Below, piece by piece: positions 50,136 through 61,392 of a DNA stretch of 64,000 bases (position 1 is its first letter; every line of letters begins with the position of its first letter). Both the position numbers and the translations under genes were made by a program. This DNA comes from Phytopseudomonas daroniae (GTDB lineage: Bacteria > Pseudomonadota > Gammaproteobacteria > Pseudomonadales > Pseudomonadaceae). Where the stretch lies: the NCBI RefSeq assembly GCF_004327285.1, contig NZ_QJUI01000001.1:62001-126000 (forward strand). Reading direction: 5' to 3'. Under the pieces are notes generated by a model that worked only from the letters and a program-made list of their open reading frames with translations, ran no database searches and was not told the DNA's origin.

Positions 50136-51319
50136 CGGCTCTCCCTTGTGCGCAGGTCGGCCTGCCCCAGATTGTTACCTACGCGCGCGCCGAGATCAGC
50201 CGCGCCAGCGCCAGAAACGCTACTGGACGAGCTGCTGCCACCACGGCTATCGATCATCTTGTCCAGCGGCAGGTAAAGCAGGTTGTTCTGCCCCTTGTCG
50301 CCAGTCACCAGCACCTTGCTGGTGTTGCTCATCATCTGCTGCATGGTATCCAGATACAGACGCTCACGCGTCACCTCGGGCGCCTTGCGGTACTCGGCCA
50401 CCAGCGCAGTGAAACGATCCGCCTCACCCTGGGCGCGGGAGATCACTTCATCGCGGTAACCACTGGCATCCTCGATCAGGCGCTGAGCCTGACCACGGGC
50501 TTCCGGCACCACGCCATTGGCATAGGTTTCTGCCTGGTTCTTCTCGCGCTGCTCGTCTTCACGGGCACGAATCACGTCATCGAAAGCTTCCTGCACTTCA
50601 CGCGGCGCCGCGGCACTCTGCAGGTTCACCTGAGTCACGGTGATACCGGTGCGATAAGTGTCGAGGAAACGCTGCAGACGCTCGCGCACATCACCAGCCA
50701 TCTGCTCACGGCCTTCGGTCAGCACCTGATCCATCTCGGTGGAACCCACCACGTGGCGCACGGCACTGTCGGTCGCGTGCTGCAGGCTGGTTTCCGGCAT
50801 GTCGACGTTGAGTACGAAGTCCTGCAGGTTGCTGATCTTGTACTGCACCGTCAGCGGTACTTCGATGATGTTTTCGTCTTCGGTCAACATCTGCCCTTGC
50901 TTGCTGTAAGCACGCTCACGGGTGACGTTTTCCTGGAACTTGCGATCGATCGGCGGGAAATAGATGTTCAGACCCGGACCGACCGTCTCGTGGTATTTAC
51001 CGAAACGCAGCACGACGGCCTGTTCCTGCTCATCGACCACATAGATAGCGTTGTACAGCCAAAAGGCGCCCACTACGGCCAGCGCAACGAACAGCAGGCC
51101 GAAACCGCCCCCCTTGCCTCTGGAACCATTGTTGTCACTGCCGCGTTTCTTGCCGCCACCGAACAAACCATTGAGGCTGTCCTGCAGCTTGCGGAAGGCT
51201 TCGTCGAGATCCGGTGGTCCCTTGCGGTCACCGCCGCCACCGCCGCCGTTACCACGACGGCCGCCGCCACCCCAGGGATCCTGATTGTTCGAATTGCCAC
51301 CCGGCTCATTCCAAGCCAT
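50132..51319 (-). CDS. hflK: HflK, modulator of FtsH protease
   Basis: 395 residues from ATG 51319 with GGAGAG upstream. The N-terminal 60 residues are glycine-rich (DPWGGGGRRGNGGGG), then a membrane helix (LFVALAVVGAFWLYNAI, about 90-107), then the SPFH domain. The C-terminus is Ser-rich (GGSSSSSSVSGAGAADLG) and probably flexible. Complexed with HflC and FtsH. Upstream, 97 bases from hflX. Confidence 0.95.
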   Translation of the reverse strand: MAWNEPGGNSNNQDPWGGGGRRGNGGGGGGDRKGPPDLDEAFRKLQDSLNGLFGGGKKRGSDNNGSRGKGGGFGLLFVALAVVGAFWLYNAIYVVDEQEQAVVLRFGKYHETVGPGLNIYFPPIDRKFQENVTRERAYSKQGQMLTEDENIIEVPLTVQYKISNLQDFVLNVDMPETSLQHATDSAVRHVVGSTEMDQVLTEGREQMAGDVRERLQRFLDTYRTGITVTQVNLQSAAAPREVQEAFDDVIRAREDEQREKNQAETYANGVVPEARGQAQRLIEDASGYRDEVISRAQGEADRFTALVAEYRKAPEVTRERLYLDTMQQMMSNTSKVLVTGDKGQNNLLYLPLDKMIDSRGGSSSSSSVSGAGAADLGARVGNNLGQADLRTRESR

Positions 51320-51416
51320 AGCGCTCTCCATACTGATAAAGCAAAGACGCGCCAACGGCGCGCCCACCAATGCTACAGAATGCCCGCTTCCAGCGGCAAA
51401 ATCACCGCTGCAGGCT

Positions 51417-52719
51417 TTATTGCAAAGTGTGTTGCTCGATGAATTCTAGCGGTTGCAGACCTTCTCGGCTGACCAATCGGTTCAATTCGACTCGTGGAAT
51501 GCGCACCTGCAAAAGACTGCTGCCGTCATCGGCGTAAGACTCTTGCTGCACCGCACCCAACTCGAAGAACTGCGCCCGCAACCGGGCCAGCTGCTGCGGC
51601 AACTGCAAGGTAGCAACGAACAGATCATCGCCCAGCAGTTCGGCTACGGCCTGCCTGAGCAACGGCAAACCACGCCCATCACGGGCAGACAACCAAACCC
51701 GCTCTGGCCGACCGTCGGCATTACGCTGAATCTGCGGCTCGACACCTTCCAGCAGATCGAGCTTGTTGTAAACCTCGAGCACCGGCAGATCCTGCGCGCC
51801 GATTTCCCCCAGAACCGCCAGCACCTGTTCGATCTGCGCCGTACGCTCGGGCTCGTGAGCATCGATCACGTGCAGCAGCAGATCGGAATTGCTCGACTCT
51901 ATCGAGCGTGGCGCGGAAGGCTTCAACCAGCTTGTGCGGCAGATGACGAATGAAACCTACGGTATCAGCCAGCACCACCGGCCCAAGATCGTCGAGCTGC
52001 AAACGACGCAGGGTTGGATCCAGGGTGGCGAACAGTTGGTCGGCAGCGTACACGTCCGACTCGGTCAGCGCATTGAACAGCGTGGACTTGCCAGCGTTGG
52101 TATAGCCGACCAGGGATACGGAGGGAATGTCCGCACGTCTGCGCCCACGGCGTGCCTGTTCGCGCTGGCTGCGTACCTTCTCCAGTCTCTGTTTGATCTG
52201 GCGAATGCGCACGCGTAGCAGGCGCCGGTCGGTTTCCAGCTGGGTTTCACCCGGGCCGCGCAGACCGATACCGCCTTTCTGCCGCTCAAGGTGAGTCCAA
52301 CCACGCACCAGACGCGTGCTCATGTGGTCGAGCTGAGCCAGCTCGACCTGCAGCTTGCCTTCGTGAGTACGTGCGCGCTGGGCGAAGATATCGAGAATCA
52401 GCCCCGTACGATCCAGAACACGGCACTCGAACACACGCTCGAGGTTACGTTCCTGACTGGGCGTAAGGACGTGATTGAAAATGACCAGGTCGGCTTCGTG
52501 GGCCTTGACCTGATCACGCAACTCTTCCACCTTGCCGCTACCGATGAGGAATTTCGCAGTGGGCCGACTGTTCGGCACACTGAAAAAAGCCACTGCATCG
52601 GCACCAGCGGAAAGAGCCAGCTCTTGAAACTCCTGGGGATCCTCGCTCGCCTCGGTGTTTTGGCTATCCAGATGAACCAGGATGGCCCGTTCACCCCCTT
52701 CATGGCGCTCGAAGAACAA
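51417..52719 (-). pseudogene. hflX: GTPase HflX, interrupted by a one-base frameshift
   Basis: The first part (from TTG 52719, with AGGGGG upstream) carries the N-terminal domain and G domain [10 protein letters not shown] up to VEAFRATLD near 51901. The second part continues in the next frame as [19 protein letters not shown] through NKLDLLEG to the normal C-terminus at 51417. Both parts are well conserved. The reading frame changes near 51897-51903, where one extra base separates CTCGAT from GAGTCG compared with the normal codons. HflX splits stalled 70S ribosomes. This may be a real mutation or a sequence error; it is not in a homopolymer run. Confidence 0.85.
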
Positions 52720-52733
52720 TGCAGCCCCCTGGG

Positions 52734-53006
<273 letters not shown>

Positions 53007-53106
53007 TTAATGGATCGATAATAGAATAGTTTTTGAACGATTTTGGTTAACCAGCAAACGGCTTTGGCACGCCTTCCCCCAAGGATAGACGGCCCGCGGC
53101 AAGATC

Positions 53107-54063
53107 TCAGGTCAATATGGAGACCGCCGCCAAGTATTTCAAGGCACGCGGCAGATTGTCGCAATCGAGACTGTTCAGCCAGTGCACATTTTCCCAACTA
53201 CGCAACCAGGTGAACTGTCGTTTGGCCAGCTGACGAGTGGCGATGATACCCCGCTCACGCATCAACGACGTACTCAGACGCCCCTCCAGATGTTCCCATA
53301 CCTGCCGGTAGCCCACTGCCCTTATAGACGGCAATTCCGCGTGCAGGTCACCTCTTCGATGCAGGCGTTCGACCTCGGCAACGAAGCCCTGTTCCAGCAT
53401 CAGATCAAATCGTTGCGCGATTCGTTCGTGGAGAATTTGCCGCTGGGCAGGCGCTATCGCCAATTGCGCCACAGTATAGGGGAAACGGCCCTCTTCCGAG
53501 CCGACTTCACTCTGCCGCAGGCGCAATTCGGTCATGGTCATGCCGCTGACCCGGAATACCTCCAGAGCCCGCACCAGCCGCTGAGGATCATTGCGGTGAA
53601 TGCGTGCCGCCGACTGCGGATCCACCGCATGCAGCTCCTCATGCAACACGCCCCAACCCTCGCGCTGTCCGCGCGCCTCGAGCTCGGCCCGCACCTCGGC
53701 ATCGGCTCCCGGCATATCGGCCAGGCCATCGAGCAAGGCCTTGAAGTAGAGCATGGTACCGCCCACCAGCAGCGGAATACGTCCACGGGCGGTGATATCG
53801 GCCATGACGTTCAGGGCATCGCGGCGAAACTCGGCGGCCGAATAGGCTTCAGCGGGGTCGCGGATATCCACCAGATGATGGGGAAACGCGTCCAGAGTGG
53901 CCTTGTCCGGCTTGGCCGTGCCGATATCCATGCCCCGATAGACCAGCGCGGAGTCCACACTGACCAGTTCGCACGGCAGAACACGAGCCAGCGCCAGCGC
54001 CAGATCGGTCTTGCCGGCTGCGGTCGGCCCCATCAGAAAGATGGCGGGAGGAAGGGAGGACAT
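53107..54063 (-). CDS. miaA: tRNA dimethylallyltransferase MiaA
   Basis: 318 residues from ATG 54063. P-loop [15 protein letters not shown] at about residues 11-25, [18 protein letters not shown], and [17 protein letters not shown]. It adds the dimethylallyl group to A37 of tRNAs reading UNN codons. Upstream of hfq with a 112-base gap, where the hfq promoters usually lie in related bacteria. Confidence 0.96.
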   Translation of the reverse strand: MSSLPPAIFLMGPTAAGKTDLALALARVLPCELVSVDSALVYRGMDIGTAKPDKATLDAFPHHLVDIRDPAEAYSAAEFRRDALNVMADITARGRIPLLVGGTMLYFKALLDGLADMPGADAEVRAELEARGQREGWGVLHEELHAVDPQSAARIHRNDPQRLVRALEVFRVSGMTMTELRLRQSEVGSEEGRFPYTVAQLAIAPAQRQILHERIAQRFDLMLEQGFVAEVERLHRRGDLHAELPSIRAVGYRQVWEHLEGRLSTSLMRERGIIATRQLAKRQFTWLRSWENVHWLNSLDCDNLPRALKYLAAVSILT

Positions 54064-54133
54064 CGGCAAGGCTCGGATAAACGGCCGCCCATTTTCAGGG
54101 TATGGGCCGCCACTCGCAAGCGCGGCCCACTCG

Positions 54134-56008
54134 TTACTGGCCGCGCATGAACAATTTGTCCAATTGATCCATGCTCATTTGCGTCCAGGTCGGTCGACCG
54201 TGGTTGCACTGGCCGCTGCGTTCGGTCTGCTCCATGTCGCGCAGCAGGCCATTCATCTCCGGCAGCGTGAGGCGGCGATTGGCGCGCACCGCACCATGGC
54301 AGGCCATGGTGCCAAGCAGCTCATTGAGATGAGCCTGAATGCGATCGCTGGTGCCATATTCGAGCAGATCGGAAAGCACATCACCGACCAGGCGCGTCGC
54401 CTCGGCCTGCTTGAGCAACGCCGGAATCTGCCGGATCGCCAGGGTTTCCGGGCCGAGCCTCTGCAGTTCGAAGCCCAGTTTCTGGAACCACAGCCCATGC
54501 TCCTCGGCACAATCCGCTTCGCGTTGGCTCACGGCGATGGATTCGGGCACCAGCAATGGCTGGCCGCGCAGCCCCTCACTGGCCATGGCCACCTTGAGAC
54601 GCTCGTAAGTGATGCGCTCATGGGCCGCATGCATGTCCACGACGACGAGGCCATGGGCGCTTTCGGCGAGGATGTAGATGCCCTTGAGCTGAGCGATGGC
54701 GTAGCCCAGAGGCGGAATATCGCCCTGTGCTTCCGGCAACGAGGCCGGGGCACTGCCCGCAGGCATTGGCGCAAAGAACTCCCGATAGATGCCCTGAGCT
54801 TCCGCCGCTGGCAACGACGACTCGCTGCGCTGCCCCTGGTAACCGGAGCCCGGCGAGCGCCAAACGGACTCGACAGGCCGCTCCAGCACGCTGGCCGCCA
54901 AGCCCATTTCGCCCTGCGGGCCAAACTCGCCCGCGGCCTGGCCAGTGGGTCGCAGCATGGTTTCGACAGCAGCCGGCGTCGCCAGCTGATCTTCCGGCCG
55001 CACTTCACCCAAAGCCCGGTGCAAGGTGCCGTAGAGGAAATCATGAACCGTACGGCCTTCGCGGAAACGTACTTCGTGCTTGGTCGGATGCACGTTCACA
55101 TCCACCGCAGTCGGGTCGATTTCCAGAAACAGCACGAAGGTCGGGTGACGGCCGTTGAACAGCACGTCGCGATAGGCCTGGCGTACCGCATGGGCGACCA
55201 GTTTGTCGCGCACCATGCGGCCGTTGACGTAGAAATATTGCAGATCCGCCTGGCTACGGGAAAACGTCGGCAAACCGACCCAGCCCCACAGATGCAAGCC
55301 ATTGCGCTCGATATCGATGGGCAGCGCCTGCTCCAGGAAACCCGAGCTACAGACCGCCGCGACCCGTCGAGCACGACTGATGTCATCGTTGGCCTCATGC
55401 AGCGAGAGCACGCTCTTGCCGTTGTGGCGCAGGTGAAAGGCCACGTCGAAACGGGCCAGCGCCAGGCGTTTGATCACTTCCTGCAGATGATCGAATTCGG
55501 TCTTCTCGGCCTTCAGGAACTTGCGGCGGGCCGGCGTGTTGAAGAACAGGTCGCGCACTTCCACCGAGGTACCGACCGGATGCGCGGCCGGCTGAACACG
55601 CGGCTGCATGTCACGACCTTCGGTCTCCACCTGCCAGGCCTGATCGGCATCGGCGGTACGCGACGTGAGGGTCAGGCGAGCCACCGAACTGATCGACGCC
55701 AGGGCCTCCCCACGAAAGCCCATGCTCATGACCTGTTCGAGATCCTCCAGCTCGCGGATCTTGCTGGTGGCGTGACGGGCCAGGGCCAGGGGCAGGTCGT
55801 CCGCCGCGATGCCGCGGCCATCGTCGCGAACGCGCAGCAGCTTCACACCGCCTTGCTCGACATCCACCTCGATACGTTTGGCGCCGGAATCCAGGCTGTT
55901 TTCCAGCAGCTCCTTGATGACCGAAGCCGGCCGTTCGACCACCTCACCCGCGGCAATCTGGTTCGCCAGCCGCGGACTCAGCAGCTGGATGCGCATCACT
56001 TCGGTCAT
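54134..56008 (-). CDS. mutL: DNA mismatch repair protein MutL
   Basis: 624 residues. GHKL ATPase domain: [14 protein letters not shown] (Bergerat motif I), [28 protein letters not shown]. The linker (about 350-430) is variable. The C-terminal dimerisation domain has [15 protein letters not shown]. It couples MutS to MutH or an equivalent nuclease; in Pseudomonas MutL has the endonuclease motif DQHAxxER-like form. Starts in a four-base overlap with the amiB stop. Confidence 0.96.
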   Translation of the reverse strand: MTEVMRIQLLSPRLANQIAAGEVVERPASVIKELLENSLDSGAKRIEVDVEQGGVKLLRVRDDGRGIAADDLPLALARHATSKIRELEDLEQVMSMGFRGEALASISSVARLTLTSRTADADQAWQVETEGRDMQPRVQPAAHPVGTSVEVRDLFFNTPARRKFLKAEKTEFDHLQEVIKRLALARFDVAFHLRHNGKSVLSLHEANDDISRARRVAAVCSSGFLEQALPIDIERNGLHLWGWVGLPTFSRSQADLQYFYVNGRMVRDKLVAHAVRQAYRDVLFNGRHPTFVLFLEIDPTAVDVNVHPTKHEVRFREGRTVHDFLYGTLHRALGEVRPEDQLATPAAVETMLRPTGQAAGEFGPQGEMGLAASVLERPVESVWRSPGSGYQGQRSESSLPAAEAQGIYREFFAPMPAGSAPASLPEAQGDIPPLGYAIAQLKGIYILAESAHGLVVVDMHAAHERITYERLKVAMASEGLRGQPLLVPESIAVSQREADCAEEHGLWFQKLGFELQRLGPETLAIRQIPALLKQAEATRLVGDVLSDLLEYGTSDRIQAHLNELLGTMACHGAVRANRRLTLPEMNGLLRDMEQTERSGQCNHGRPTWTQMSMDQLDKLFMRGQ

Positions 56009-57447
56009 GGCTGGCCTGCCAGCGAGGTCGCGGGGATGTGCAGCGTCTGGCCGACCTTGATCACATCGGTTTTCAGCGAATTGGCGGAACGCAGCGTCGC
56101 CAGGCTGATCTGGTAACGCTGGGCGATCAGCGCCAGGCTCTCACCCGAGCTGACCACGTGCTCGCGAGGCCCCTGAACGATCTTGCCATTGTCACGCAGC
56201 CAGGCAATGTAAGTACCTGGCGGCGGATTCTGCTCGAAGAATTGCTTGACGCCTGTGACGATCGAGCGCGACAGCGTGCGCTGATGAGCCGCACTAAACA
56301 GCTTGCGCGCTTCGGTCGGGTTGGAAATGAACCCGGTTTCCACCAGGATCGACGGAATATCCGGGGACTTCAGCACCATAAAGCCGGCCTGTTCGACACG
56401 GCGCTTGTGCAGCGGAGTGATCTGCCCCATCTGCCCCAGCACTTTCTGGCCGACGTTCAGGCTGGATGACAGCGATGCCGTCATCGACAGATCGAGCAGC
56501 ACGCCGGCAAGCATCCGATCCTTGTCTTCGAGGCTGACGTTGCCAGCACCACCGATCAGGTCGGACTGGTTCTCGGTATCGGCCAGCCAACGTGCGGTCT
56601 CCGAAGTCGCACCACGATCCGACAAGGCATACACCGAAGCACCGAACGCCGCAGCGCGGGGGGCGGCATCGGCATGGATGGAAACGAACAGGTCGGCGCC
56701 CTTCTTGCGAGCGATCTCGGTGCGTTTGCGCAGCGGGATGAAATAGTCGCCGGTACGCACCAGCTCACCACGGAAGCCTTTCTCGGCGTTGATCTGCCGT
56801 TGCAGCTCCTTGGCGATGGCCAGGGTCACGTGCTTCTCGAATTGCCCCTTGGTTGGGCCGAGGGCGCCCGGATCCTCGCCGCCGTGACCGGCATCGATGG
56901 CAATCACGATGTCGCGCTTGCCGCCTGGCACGGGTGCCAGCCTGGGCGGCGCCTGGGTCGGCGTGACCGGCACCGGTGGTGCGCTGGCCGTTGTCGTCGA
57001 AGGCAGGCTTGGCGCGGCGTCCGCAGCCTGATCGAACAGATCGACTACCAGGCGATGACCGTACTGCTGATTCGGTGCCAGGGTGAAACTCTTCGGCGTG
57101 ACCTGAGACGACAGATCGATGACCACGCGCAAGTCGTCGGCGCTGCGCTGCGCCGAACGCAACGCGGTGATCGGCGTATTGCTCAACGCGAGTTGATCCA
57201 GCGGGGTCACCAGTTTGGCGCCGCTGATATCGATGACGATGCGATCCGGGGCAGACAGGGTGAACACACTGTGCTGCACCGGCCCGGAGAGGTCGAAGAC
57301 CAGGCGCGTGTTGTCCGGCGCGCGCCAGAGGCGAACGCTGCGCACATCCGATGCGGCCCACACGTCGGCTGCCATGACCGCCAACATCAGTCCGACCGCG
57401 ATCAATCGCGCGCCTATGCGCATACCCGCCCCCACTTTCTTGTTCAT
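56005..57447 (-). CDS. amiB: N-acetylmuramoyl-L-alanine amidase AmiB
   Basis: 480 residues from ATG 57447, which overlaps the tsaE stop by four bases. Signal peptide ([20 protein letters not shown]), then AMIN domain (about 45-145), a Pro/Thr-rich linker, the zinc amidase_3 domain (about 180-400) with [13 protein letters not shown] and SIHADAAP, and a C-terminal LysM (about 435-478: [16 protein letters not shown]). It splits septal peptidoglycan during division. The amidase needs EnvC/NlpD-type activators. Confidence 0.94.
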   Translation of the reverse strand: MNKKVGAGMRIGARLIAVGLMLAVMAADVWAASDVRSVRLWRAPDNTRLVFDLSGPVQHSVFTLSAPDRIVIDISGAKLVTPLDQLALSNTPITALRSAQRSADDLRVVIDLSSQVTPKSFTLAPNQQYGHRLVVDLFDQAADAAPSLPSTTTASAPPVPVTPTQAPPRLAPVPGGKRDIVIAIDAGHGGEDPGALGPTKGQFEKHVTLAIAKELQRQINAEKGFRGELVRTGDYFIPLRKRTEIARKKGADLFVSIHADAAPRAAAFGASVYALSDRGATSETARWLADTENQSDLIGGAGNVSLEDKDRMLAGVLLDLSMTASLSSSLNVGQKVLGQMGQITPLHKRRVEQAGFMVLKSPDIPSILVETGFISNPTEARKLFSAAHQRTLSRSIVTGVKQFFEQNPPPGTYIAWLRDNGKIVQGPREHVVSSGESLALIAQRYQISLATLRSANSLKTDVIKVGQTLHIPATSLAGQP

Positions 57448-57911
57448 GCCCCGGCAGCCAACACGGCACACCAGCTATCACCCTTCGCACCATGACTGCG
57501 AAGTAGCAGCGAACGGCCACCCGCTCGCGGGGTAATGGTAATGTCCAGGTCGGCCTTTGGCAAAACGCCGGTACCGCGCTGCGGCCACTCGATCAGGCAC
57601 AAGGCATCGCCCTCGAAGTAATCGCGAATCCCCAGAAACTCCAGCTCCTCCGGATCGACCAGCCGATAGAGGTCGAAATGAAAGGCGCGAATCGAGCCGA
57701 TTTCGTAGGGTTCCACCAGGGTGAACGTCGGGCTCTTGACCGCGCCCTTGTGCCCCAATCCTTGCAGCATGCCGCGTGAAAGCGTGGTTTTGCCCGCACC
57801 CAGGTCGCCTTCGAGGTAAATCACCCCGCGCCCTTTAGTGACGTTGGCGATACGCGCACCGAGCGCCAGCATGGCGTCCTCATCGGCGGCGAACAGTTCT
57901 ATTTCGGACAA
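57444..57911 (-). CDS. tsaE: tRNA threonylcarbamoyladenosine biosynthesis ATPase TsaE
   Basis: 155 residues from TTG 57911, chosen because GGAGCGAG lies about eight bases upstream and homologues start here ([10 protein letters not shown]). Walker [15 protein letters not shown], and [15 protein letters not shown] switch region. With TsaB and TsaD it makes the t6A37 modification of tRNA. Overlaps nnrD by 13 bases at its start and amiB by four at its end. Confidence 0.94.
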   Translation of the reverse strand: MSEIELFAADEDAMLALGARIANVTKGRGVIYLEGDLGAGKTTLSRGMLQGLGHKGAVKSPTFTLVEPYEIGSIRAFHFDLYRLVDPEELEFLGIRDYFEGDALCLIEWPQRGTGVLPKADLDITITPRAGGRSLLLRSHGAKGDSWCAVLAAGA

Positions 57912-59398
57912 GCGGCTCGCTCCTGCAACAAATGGCGGATAGCGTCGCACAGATCGCTCGCCGCCAGACCATTTCCTTTACCTGCCAGGTACTCACCTGC
58001 TCCGGCATGCAGCCAGACACCCAGGCTGGCGGCCTCCCATGGGGTACAGCCCTGGGCGATCAGCGCACCGATCAGCCCGGCCAGCACATCCCCCAGGCCG
58101 GCGCCGGCCATCACCGGGTCACCACGATCACAGACCAGCAGGTGGCCAGCCGGGTCGGCGATCAGCGTACCAGCACCTTTCAGCACACAAATCACTCGGT
58201 AGCGTTGGGCCAGCGCCCTGGCCGCGGCCGGGCGATCGGCCTGCAACGCCTGGGTCGAGATGCCCAGCAGGCGCGCCGCCTCGCCGGGATGCGGAGTGAT
58301 CACGTTACCCGGCTCGATGCTCACGACACCCGCGGCGAGCAGATTGAGGGCATCGGCGTCCCATACCTGGGCGGCGGACGACGCCGATGCGGCCGACAAC
58401 AGGCTGCGAGCCCAGGCATTCTGGCCGAGGCCCGGCCCAACCACCCACACCGTGATTTTGCTACCAATATCATGCAATTGATTGGCCGAGGCGACCGCCA
58501 GGCTCATCACCTCCGGCAGTCGGGTCTGTGCAGCGCCGATATGCTCGGCGCGAGTCGCCAACGACACCATGCCGGCACCGCCACGCAGCGCGCTCTGCGC
58601 TGACAGCAGCGCGGCACCGCCAGTGCCATGATCGCCACCCACCACCAGCACATGACCAAGCCGGCCCTTGTGGGTGGTCGGTTGTCGAGCGGGCACCCGC
58701 GGCAGAACATGGCCTGCCAGACGCTGCGCAACGGATTGCTGATCGGCGACGGTCGCCGCGTCGGCCTGCAAGTCGTCGAACGTCAGACGGCCGACATGAT
58801 CGAGCGCCTGGCCGACGAACAGGCCGATCTTCAAGCCAATCAGGGTCACGGTGAGCCGGGCCTTTACCGCCACGCCCAGCACCTGCCCGGTATCGGCGCA
58901 GATGCCCGAGGGAATATCCACCGCCAGCACGGGGTAGTCACTGCCATTGATCCAGCGAATCGCGTCGGCATAGGGCTCACGCACGGCGCCCGCCAGACCA
59001 GTACCGAGCAACGCATCGACCAGCACGCCTTGCGGCTCGAGCCCTTTCTCCCAGACCAGAACTTCGACTCCGGCGGCCAGGGCCTCATCGCGCGCCAGGG
59101 CGGCGTCGCCCTGCAGGCGCTGCGGCTCGGCTACCGCCAATAGCCTAACCTGCCACCCGGCACGGAGTGCCAGTGCAGCCACCAGGTAACCATCGCCGGC
59201 ATTATTACCGTGCCCGGCCAGCACGGTGATCGCGCCTGCGTCAGGCCAGTTGCGGCGCAAGGCGCGCCAGATGGCGTGTGCGGCGCGCTGCATCAGCACG
59301 AAACCTGGCGTGCCAGCGGCGATCAGCCGGGCGTCCAGCCCACGCACCTGGGCGGCGCTGTAAAGCGCGATGGGAAGATCATCTGATGAATGCCGCAT
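57899..59398 (-). CDS. nnrD: Bifunctional NAD(P)H-hydrate epimerase/dehydratase
   Basis: 499 residues. The N-terminal epimerase half (about 1-215) has [16 protein letters not shown]. The C-terminal ADP-dependent dehydratase half (about 225-495) has [44 protein letters not shown] and [21 protein letters not shown]. It repairs hydrated NADH and NADPH. First gene of the minus-strand operon down to hflC and divergent from queG, with 58 bases between the starts. Confidence 0.95.
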   Translation of the reverse strand: MRHSSDDLPIALYSAAQVRGLDARLIAAGTPGFVLMQRAAHAIWRALRRNWPDAGAITVLAGHGNNAGDGYLVAALALRAGWQVRLLAVAEPQRLQGDAALARDEALAAGVEVLVWEKGLEPQGVLVDALLGTGLAGAVREPYADAIRWINGSDYPVLAVDIPSGICADTGQVLGVAVKARLTVTLIGLKIGLFVGQALDHVGRLTFDDLQADAATVADQQSVAQRLAGHVLPRVPARQPTTHKGRLGHVLVVGGDHGTGGAALLSAQSALRGGAGMVSLATRAEHIGAAQTRLPEVMSLAVASANQLHDIGSKITVWVVGPGLGQNAWARSLLSAASASSAAQVWDADALNLLAAGVVSIEPGNVITPHPGEAARLLGISTQALQADRPAAARALAQRYRVICVLKGAGTLIADPAGHLLVCDRGDPVMAGAGLGDVLAGLIGALIAQGCTPWEAASLGVWLHAGAGEYLAGKGNGLAASDLCDAIRHLLQERAACPK

Positions 59399-59456
59399 GC
59401 CTGTGCTCCGATGTCTGGCAGAATTATACGTCGACTATCCCAGATTCCCGCCTCGC

Positions 59457-60524
59457 ATGACTGACGCCACCCTCGACCTCACCAGCCTCGCCCAGTCCAT
59501 AAAGGACTGGGGGCGCGAACTGGGCTTCCAGCAGGTTGGCATCAGCGGCCTGGAGCTGGGCGAACACGAGGCGCACCTGCAGCGCTGGCTGGATGCCGGC
59601 TATCAGGGCGAGATGGACTATATGGCCGCGCATGGCCGCAAACGTTCACATCCGGACGAACTGGTGCCCGGCACCCTGCGAGTGGTCTCGCTGCGCATGG
59701 ATTACCTGCCTGGCGACACACAGATGGCGCAGCGCCTGCAGGAGCCGGAAAAGGCCTATGTGTCGCGTTACGCCCTGGGCCGCGACTACCACAAGCTGAT
59801 CCGCAAACGCCTGCAACAATTGGCCGAGCGCATTCAGCAGGCCATCGGGCCATTCGGCTACCGAGCCTTCGTCGACAGCGCGCCGGTGCTGGAAAAGGCC
59901 ATCGCCGAACAATCGGGCCTGGGCTGGATCGGCAAGAACACACTGGTGCTCAACCGCAAGGCCGGCAGTTACTTCTTCCTCGGTGAGCTGTTCGTCGATA
60001 TACCGCTGCCCGAGGACGCGCCCCACGCCAGCGAACATTGCGGCCGCTGCAGCGCCTGTCTGGATGTCTGCCCGACGGCCGCTTTCGTCGGCCCTTACGT
60101 GCTCGATGCGCGGCGCTGCATTTCCTACCTGACCATCGAGCTGAAAGGCCCGATTCCCGAGGAACTGCGCGCGCCCATCGGCAATCGCGTGTTCGGCTGT
60201 GACGACTGCCAGATGGTCTGCCCGTGGAATCGCTTCGCCAAAGCCACCGAGCAGAGTGACTTCCAGCCACGGCACAGCCTGGACAACGCCGAGCTGGCCG
60301 AGCTGTTTCGCTGGAGCGAGGAAGAATTTCTCAGCCGTACCGAGGGGTCACCGCTGCGCCGCGCCGGTTACGAGCGCTGGTTGCGCAACCTGGCCGTCGG
60401 CCTGGGCAACGCACCCTCGAGCATTCCGGTGCTGGAGGCGCTGGAAGCCCGTCGTGAGCACCCATCGGAGCTGGTGCGCGAGCACGTGCAATGGGCGCTG
60501 GAACAACATGCGAGGCGCGCCTAG
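59457..60524 (+). CDS. queG: Epoxyqueuosine reductase QueG
   Basis: 355 residues from ATG 59457. B12-binding substrate half (about 1-180), and two [4Fe-4S] ferredoxin clusters: HCGRCSACLDVCPTAAF and CDDCQMVCPWNRFA. C-terminal HEAT-like helices. It reduces epoxyqueuosine to queuosine in tRNA. Divergent from nnrD. The stop is followed by a palindromic repeat and then by orn on the other strand. Confidence 0.95.
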   Translation: MTDATLDLTSLAQSIKDWGRELGFQQVGISGLELGEHEAHLQRWLDAGYQGEMDYMAAHGRKRSHPDELVPGTLRVVSLRMDYLPGDTQMAQRLQEPEKAYVSRYALGRDYHKLIRKRLQQLAERIQQAIGPFGYRAFVDSAPVLEKAIAEQSGLGWIGKNTLVLNRKAGSYFFLGELFVDIPLPEDAPHASEHCGRCSACLDVCPTAAFVGPYVLDARRCISYLTIELKGPIPEELRAPIGNRVFGCDDCQMVCPWNRFAKATEQSDFQPRHSLDNAELAELFRWSEEEFLSRTEGSPLRRAGYERWLRNLAVGLGNAPSSIPVLEALEARREHPSELVREHVQWALEQHARRA

Positions 60525-60537
60525 CACCACTCTCCCT

Positions 60538-60621
60538 TAGCCTGGGTTGAGCGCAGCGATACCCAGGACGTTACCAGCCCCGGAATCCCCGGGTTACGCC
60601 TTCGGCTAACCCAGGCTACGG
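60538..60621. repeat. Intergenic palindromic repeat (TAGCCTGGGTT type)
   Basis: TAGCCTGGGTTGAGCGCAGC on the left pairs in part with GGCTAACCCAGGCTA on the right; a GGGTTACGCC stem lies between. Follows queG by 13 bases. Related copies at 13943 and 40194. Confidence 0.65.
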
Positions 60622-60640
60622 GCTAGCCACTGCAACTGAT

Positions 60641-60676
60641 GCTTGAAGCTTGTGGCTTGCAGCTTGACGCTGCGGC
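60641..60676. repeat. Heptamer repeat arm (GCTTGNN) before the orn stop
   Basis: GCTTGAA, GCTTGTG, GCTTGCA, GCTTGAC and GCTGCGG follow each other in a seven-base period. The arm ends three bases from the stop codon of orn. Confidence 0.65.
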
Positions 60677-60678
60677 CC

Positions 60679-61221
60679 TCAGACCTTGAGCAGGTGCTGG
60701 CGATAGTACTTGAGCTCGGCAATCGACTCGCGGATGTCGTCCAGCGCCAGGTGGCTGCCCTTCTTCAGGAAGCCATCCTTGATCTCGGGTGCCCAGCGCT
60801 CGGCGAGGATCTTCAGGGTCGAAACATCCAGATAGCGATAGTGGAAGTAGGCTTCCAGCGCCGGCATGTACTTGTAGAGGAAGCGTCGATCCTGGCCGAT
60901 GCTGTTGCCGCAGATCGGCGACTTGCCCTTCGGCACCCATTTTTCCAGAAACGCGATGGTCTGCGCTTCAGCTTCAGCCTGGCTGATACGGCTCGCGCGC
61001 ACGCGCTGGGTCAGACCACTTTCGCCGTGGGTGCGCGTGTTCCACTCGTCCATGGCCGCCAGACGCTCGTCGCTCTGGTGCACGGCGATCACCGGACCTT
61101 CGGCCAGCACGTTGAGCTCGGTGTCGGTAACGATGGTGGCCATTTCGATGATGACGTCCGTCTCGGGGTCAAGCCCGGTCATCTCCAGGTCGATCCAGAT
61201 CAGGTTCTGTGGATTCTGCAT
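60679..61221 (-). CDS. orn: Oligoribonuclease
   Basis: 180 residues. DEDDh exonuclease: [15 protein letters not shown] holds the first D and E, and the C-terminal [20 protein letters not shown] the last D and the histidine. It degrades two-base RNA and pGpG to mononucleotides and so controls c-di-GMP breakdown. Adjacent to rsgA and motB, as is usual in Pseudomonas. Confidence 0.97.
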   Translation of the reverse strand: MQNPQNLIWIDLEMTGLDPETDVIIEMATIVTDTELNVLAEGPVIAVHQSDERLAAMDEWNTRTHGESGLTQRVRASRISQAEAEAQTIAFLEKWVPKGKSPICGNSIGQDRRFLYKYMPALEAYFHYRYLDVSTLKILAERWAPEIKDGFLKKGSHLALDDIRESIAELKYYRQHLLKV

Positions 61222-61252
61222 GCTGCGCTCCTCTGTAGAACCGCCATTCTAG

Positions 61253-61392
61253 CAGGCCATTGAAAAACGTAGACGAGGCAGCCAGCGCAAGGCAAAAACA
61301 GGCGAAAAAGCGGAGTTTACGCGTTGTAAATGAGCATTTTGAGCCTGTTTTTAACGCCGCGATGGCAACGCAGGTAGTTTTTCAATGGCCTG
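61253..61392. repeat. 140-bp inverted-repeat element (MITE-like), overlapping a gene end
   Basis: CAGGCCATTGAAAAAC at 61253-61268 is exactly complementary to GTTTTTCAATGGCCTG at 61377-61392. Inner pair AAAAACAGGC and GCCTGTTTTT. The element provides the last 13 codons and the stop (61351-61353) of the neighbouring methyltransferase gene. Confidence 0.8.
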
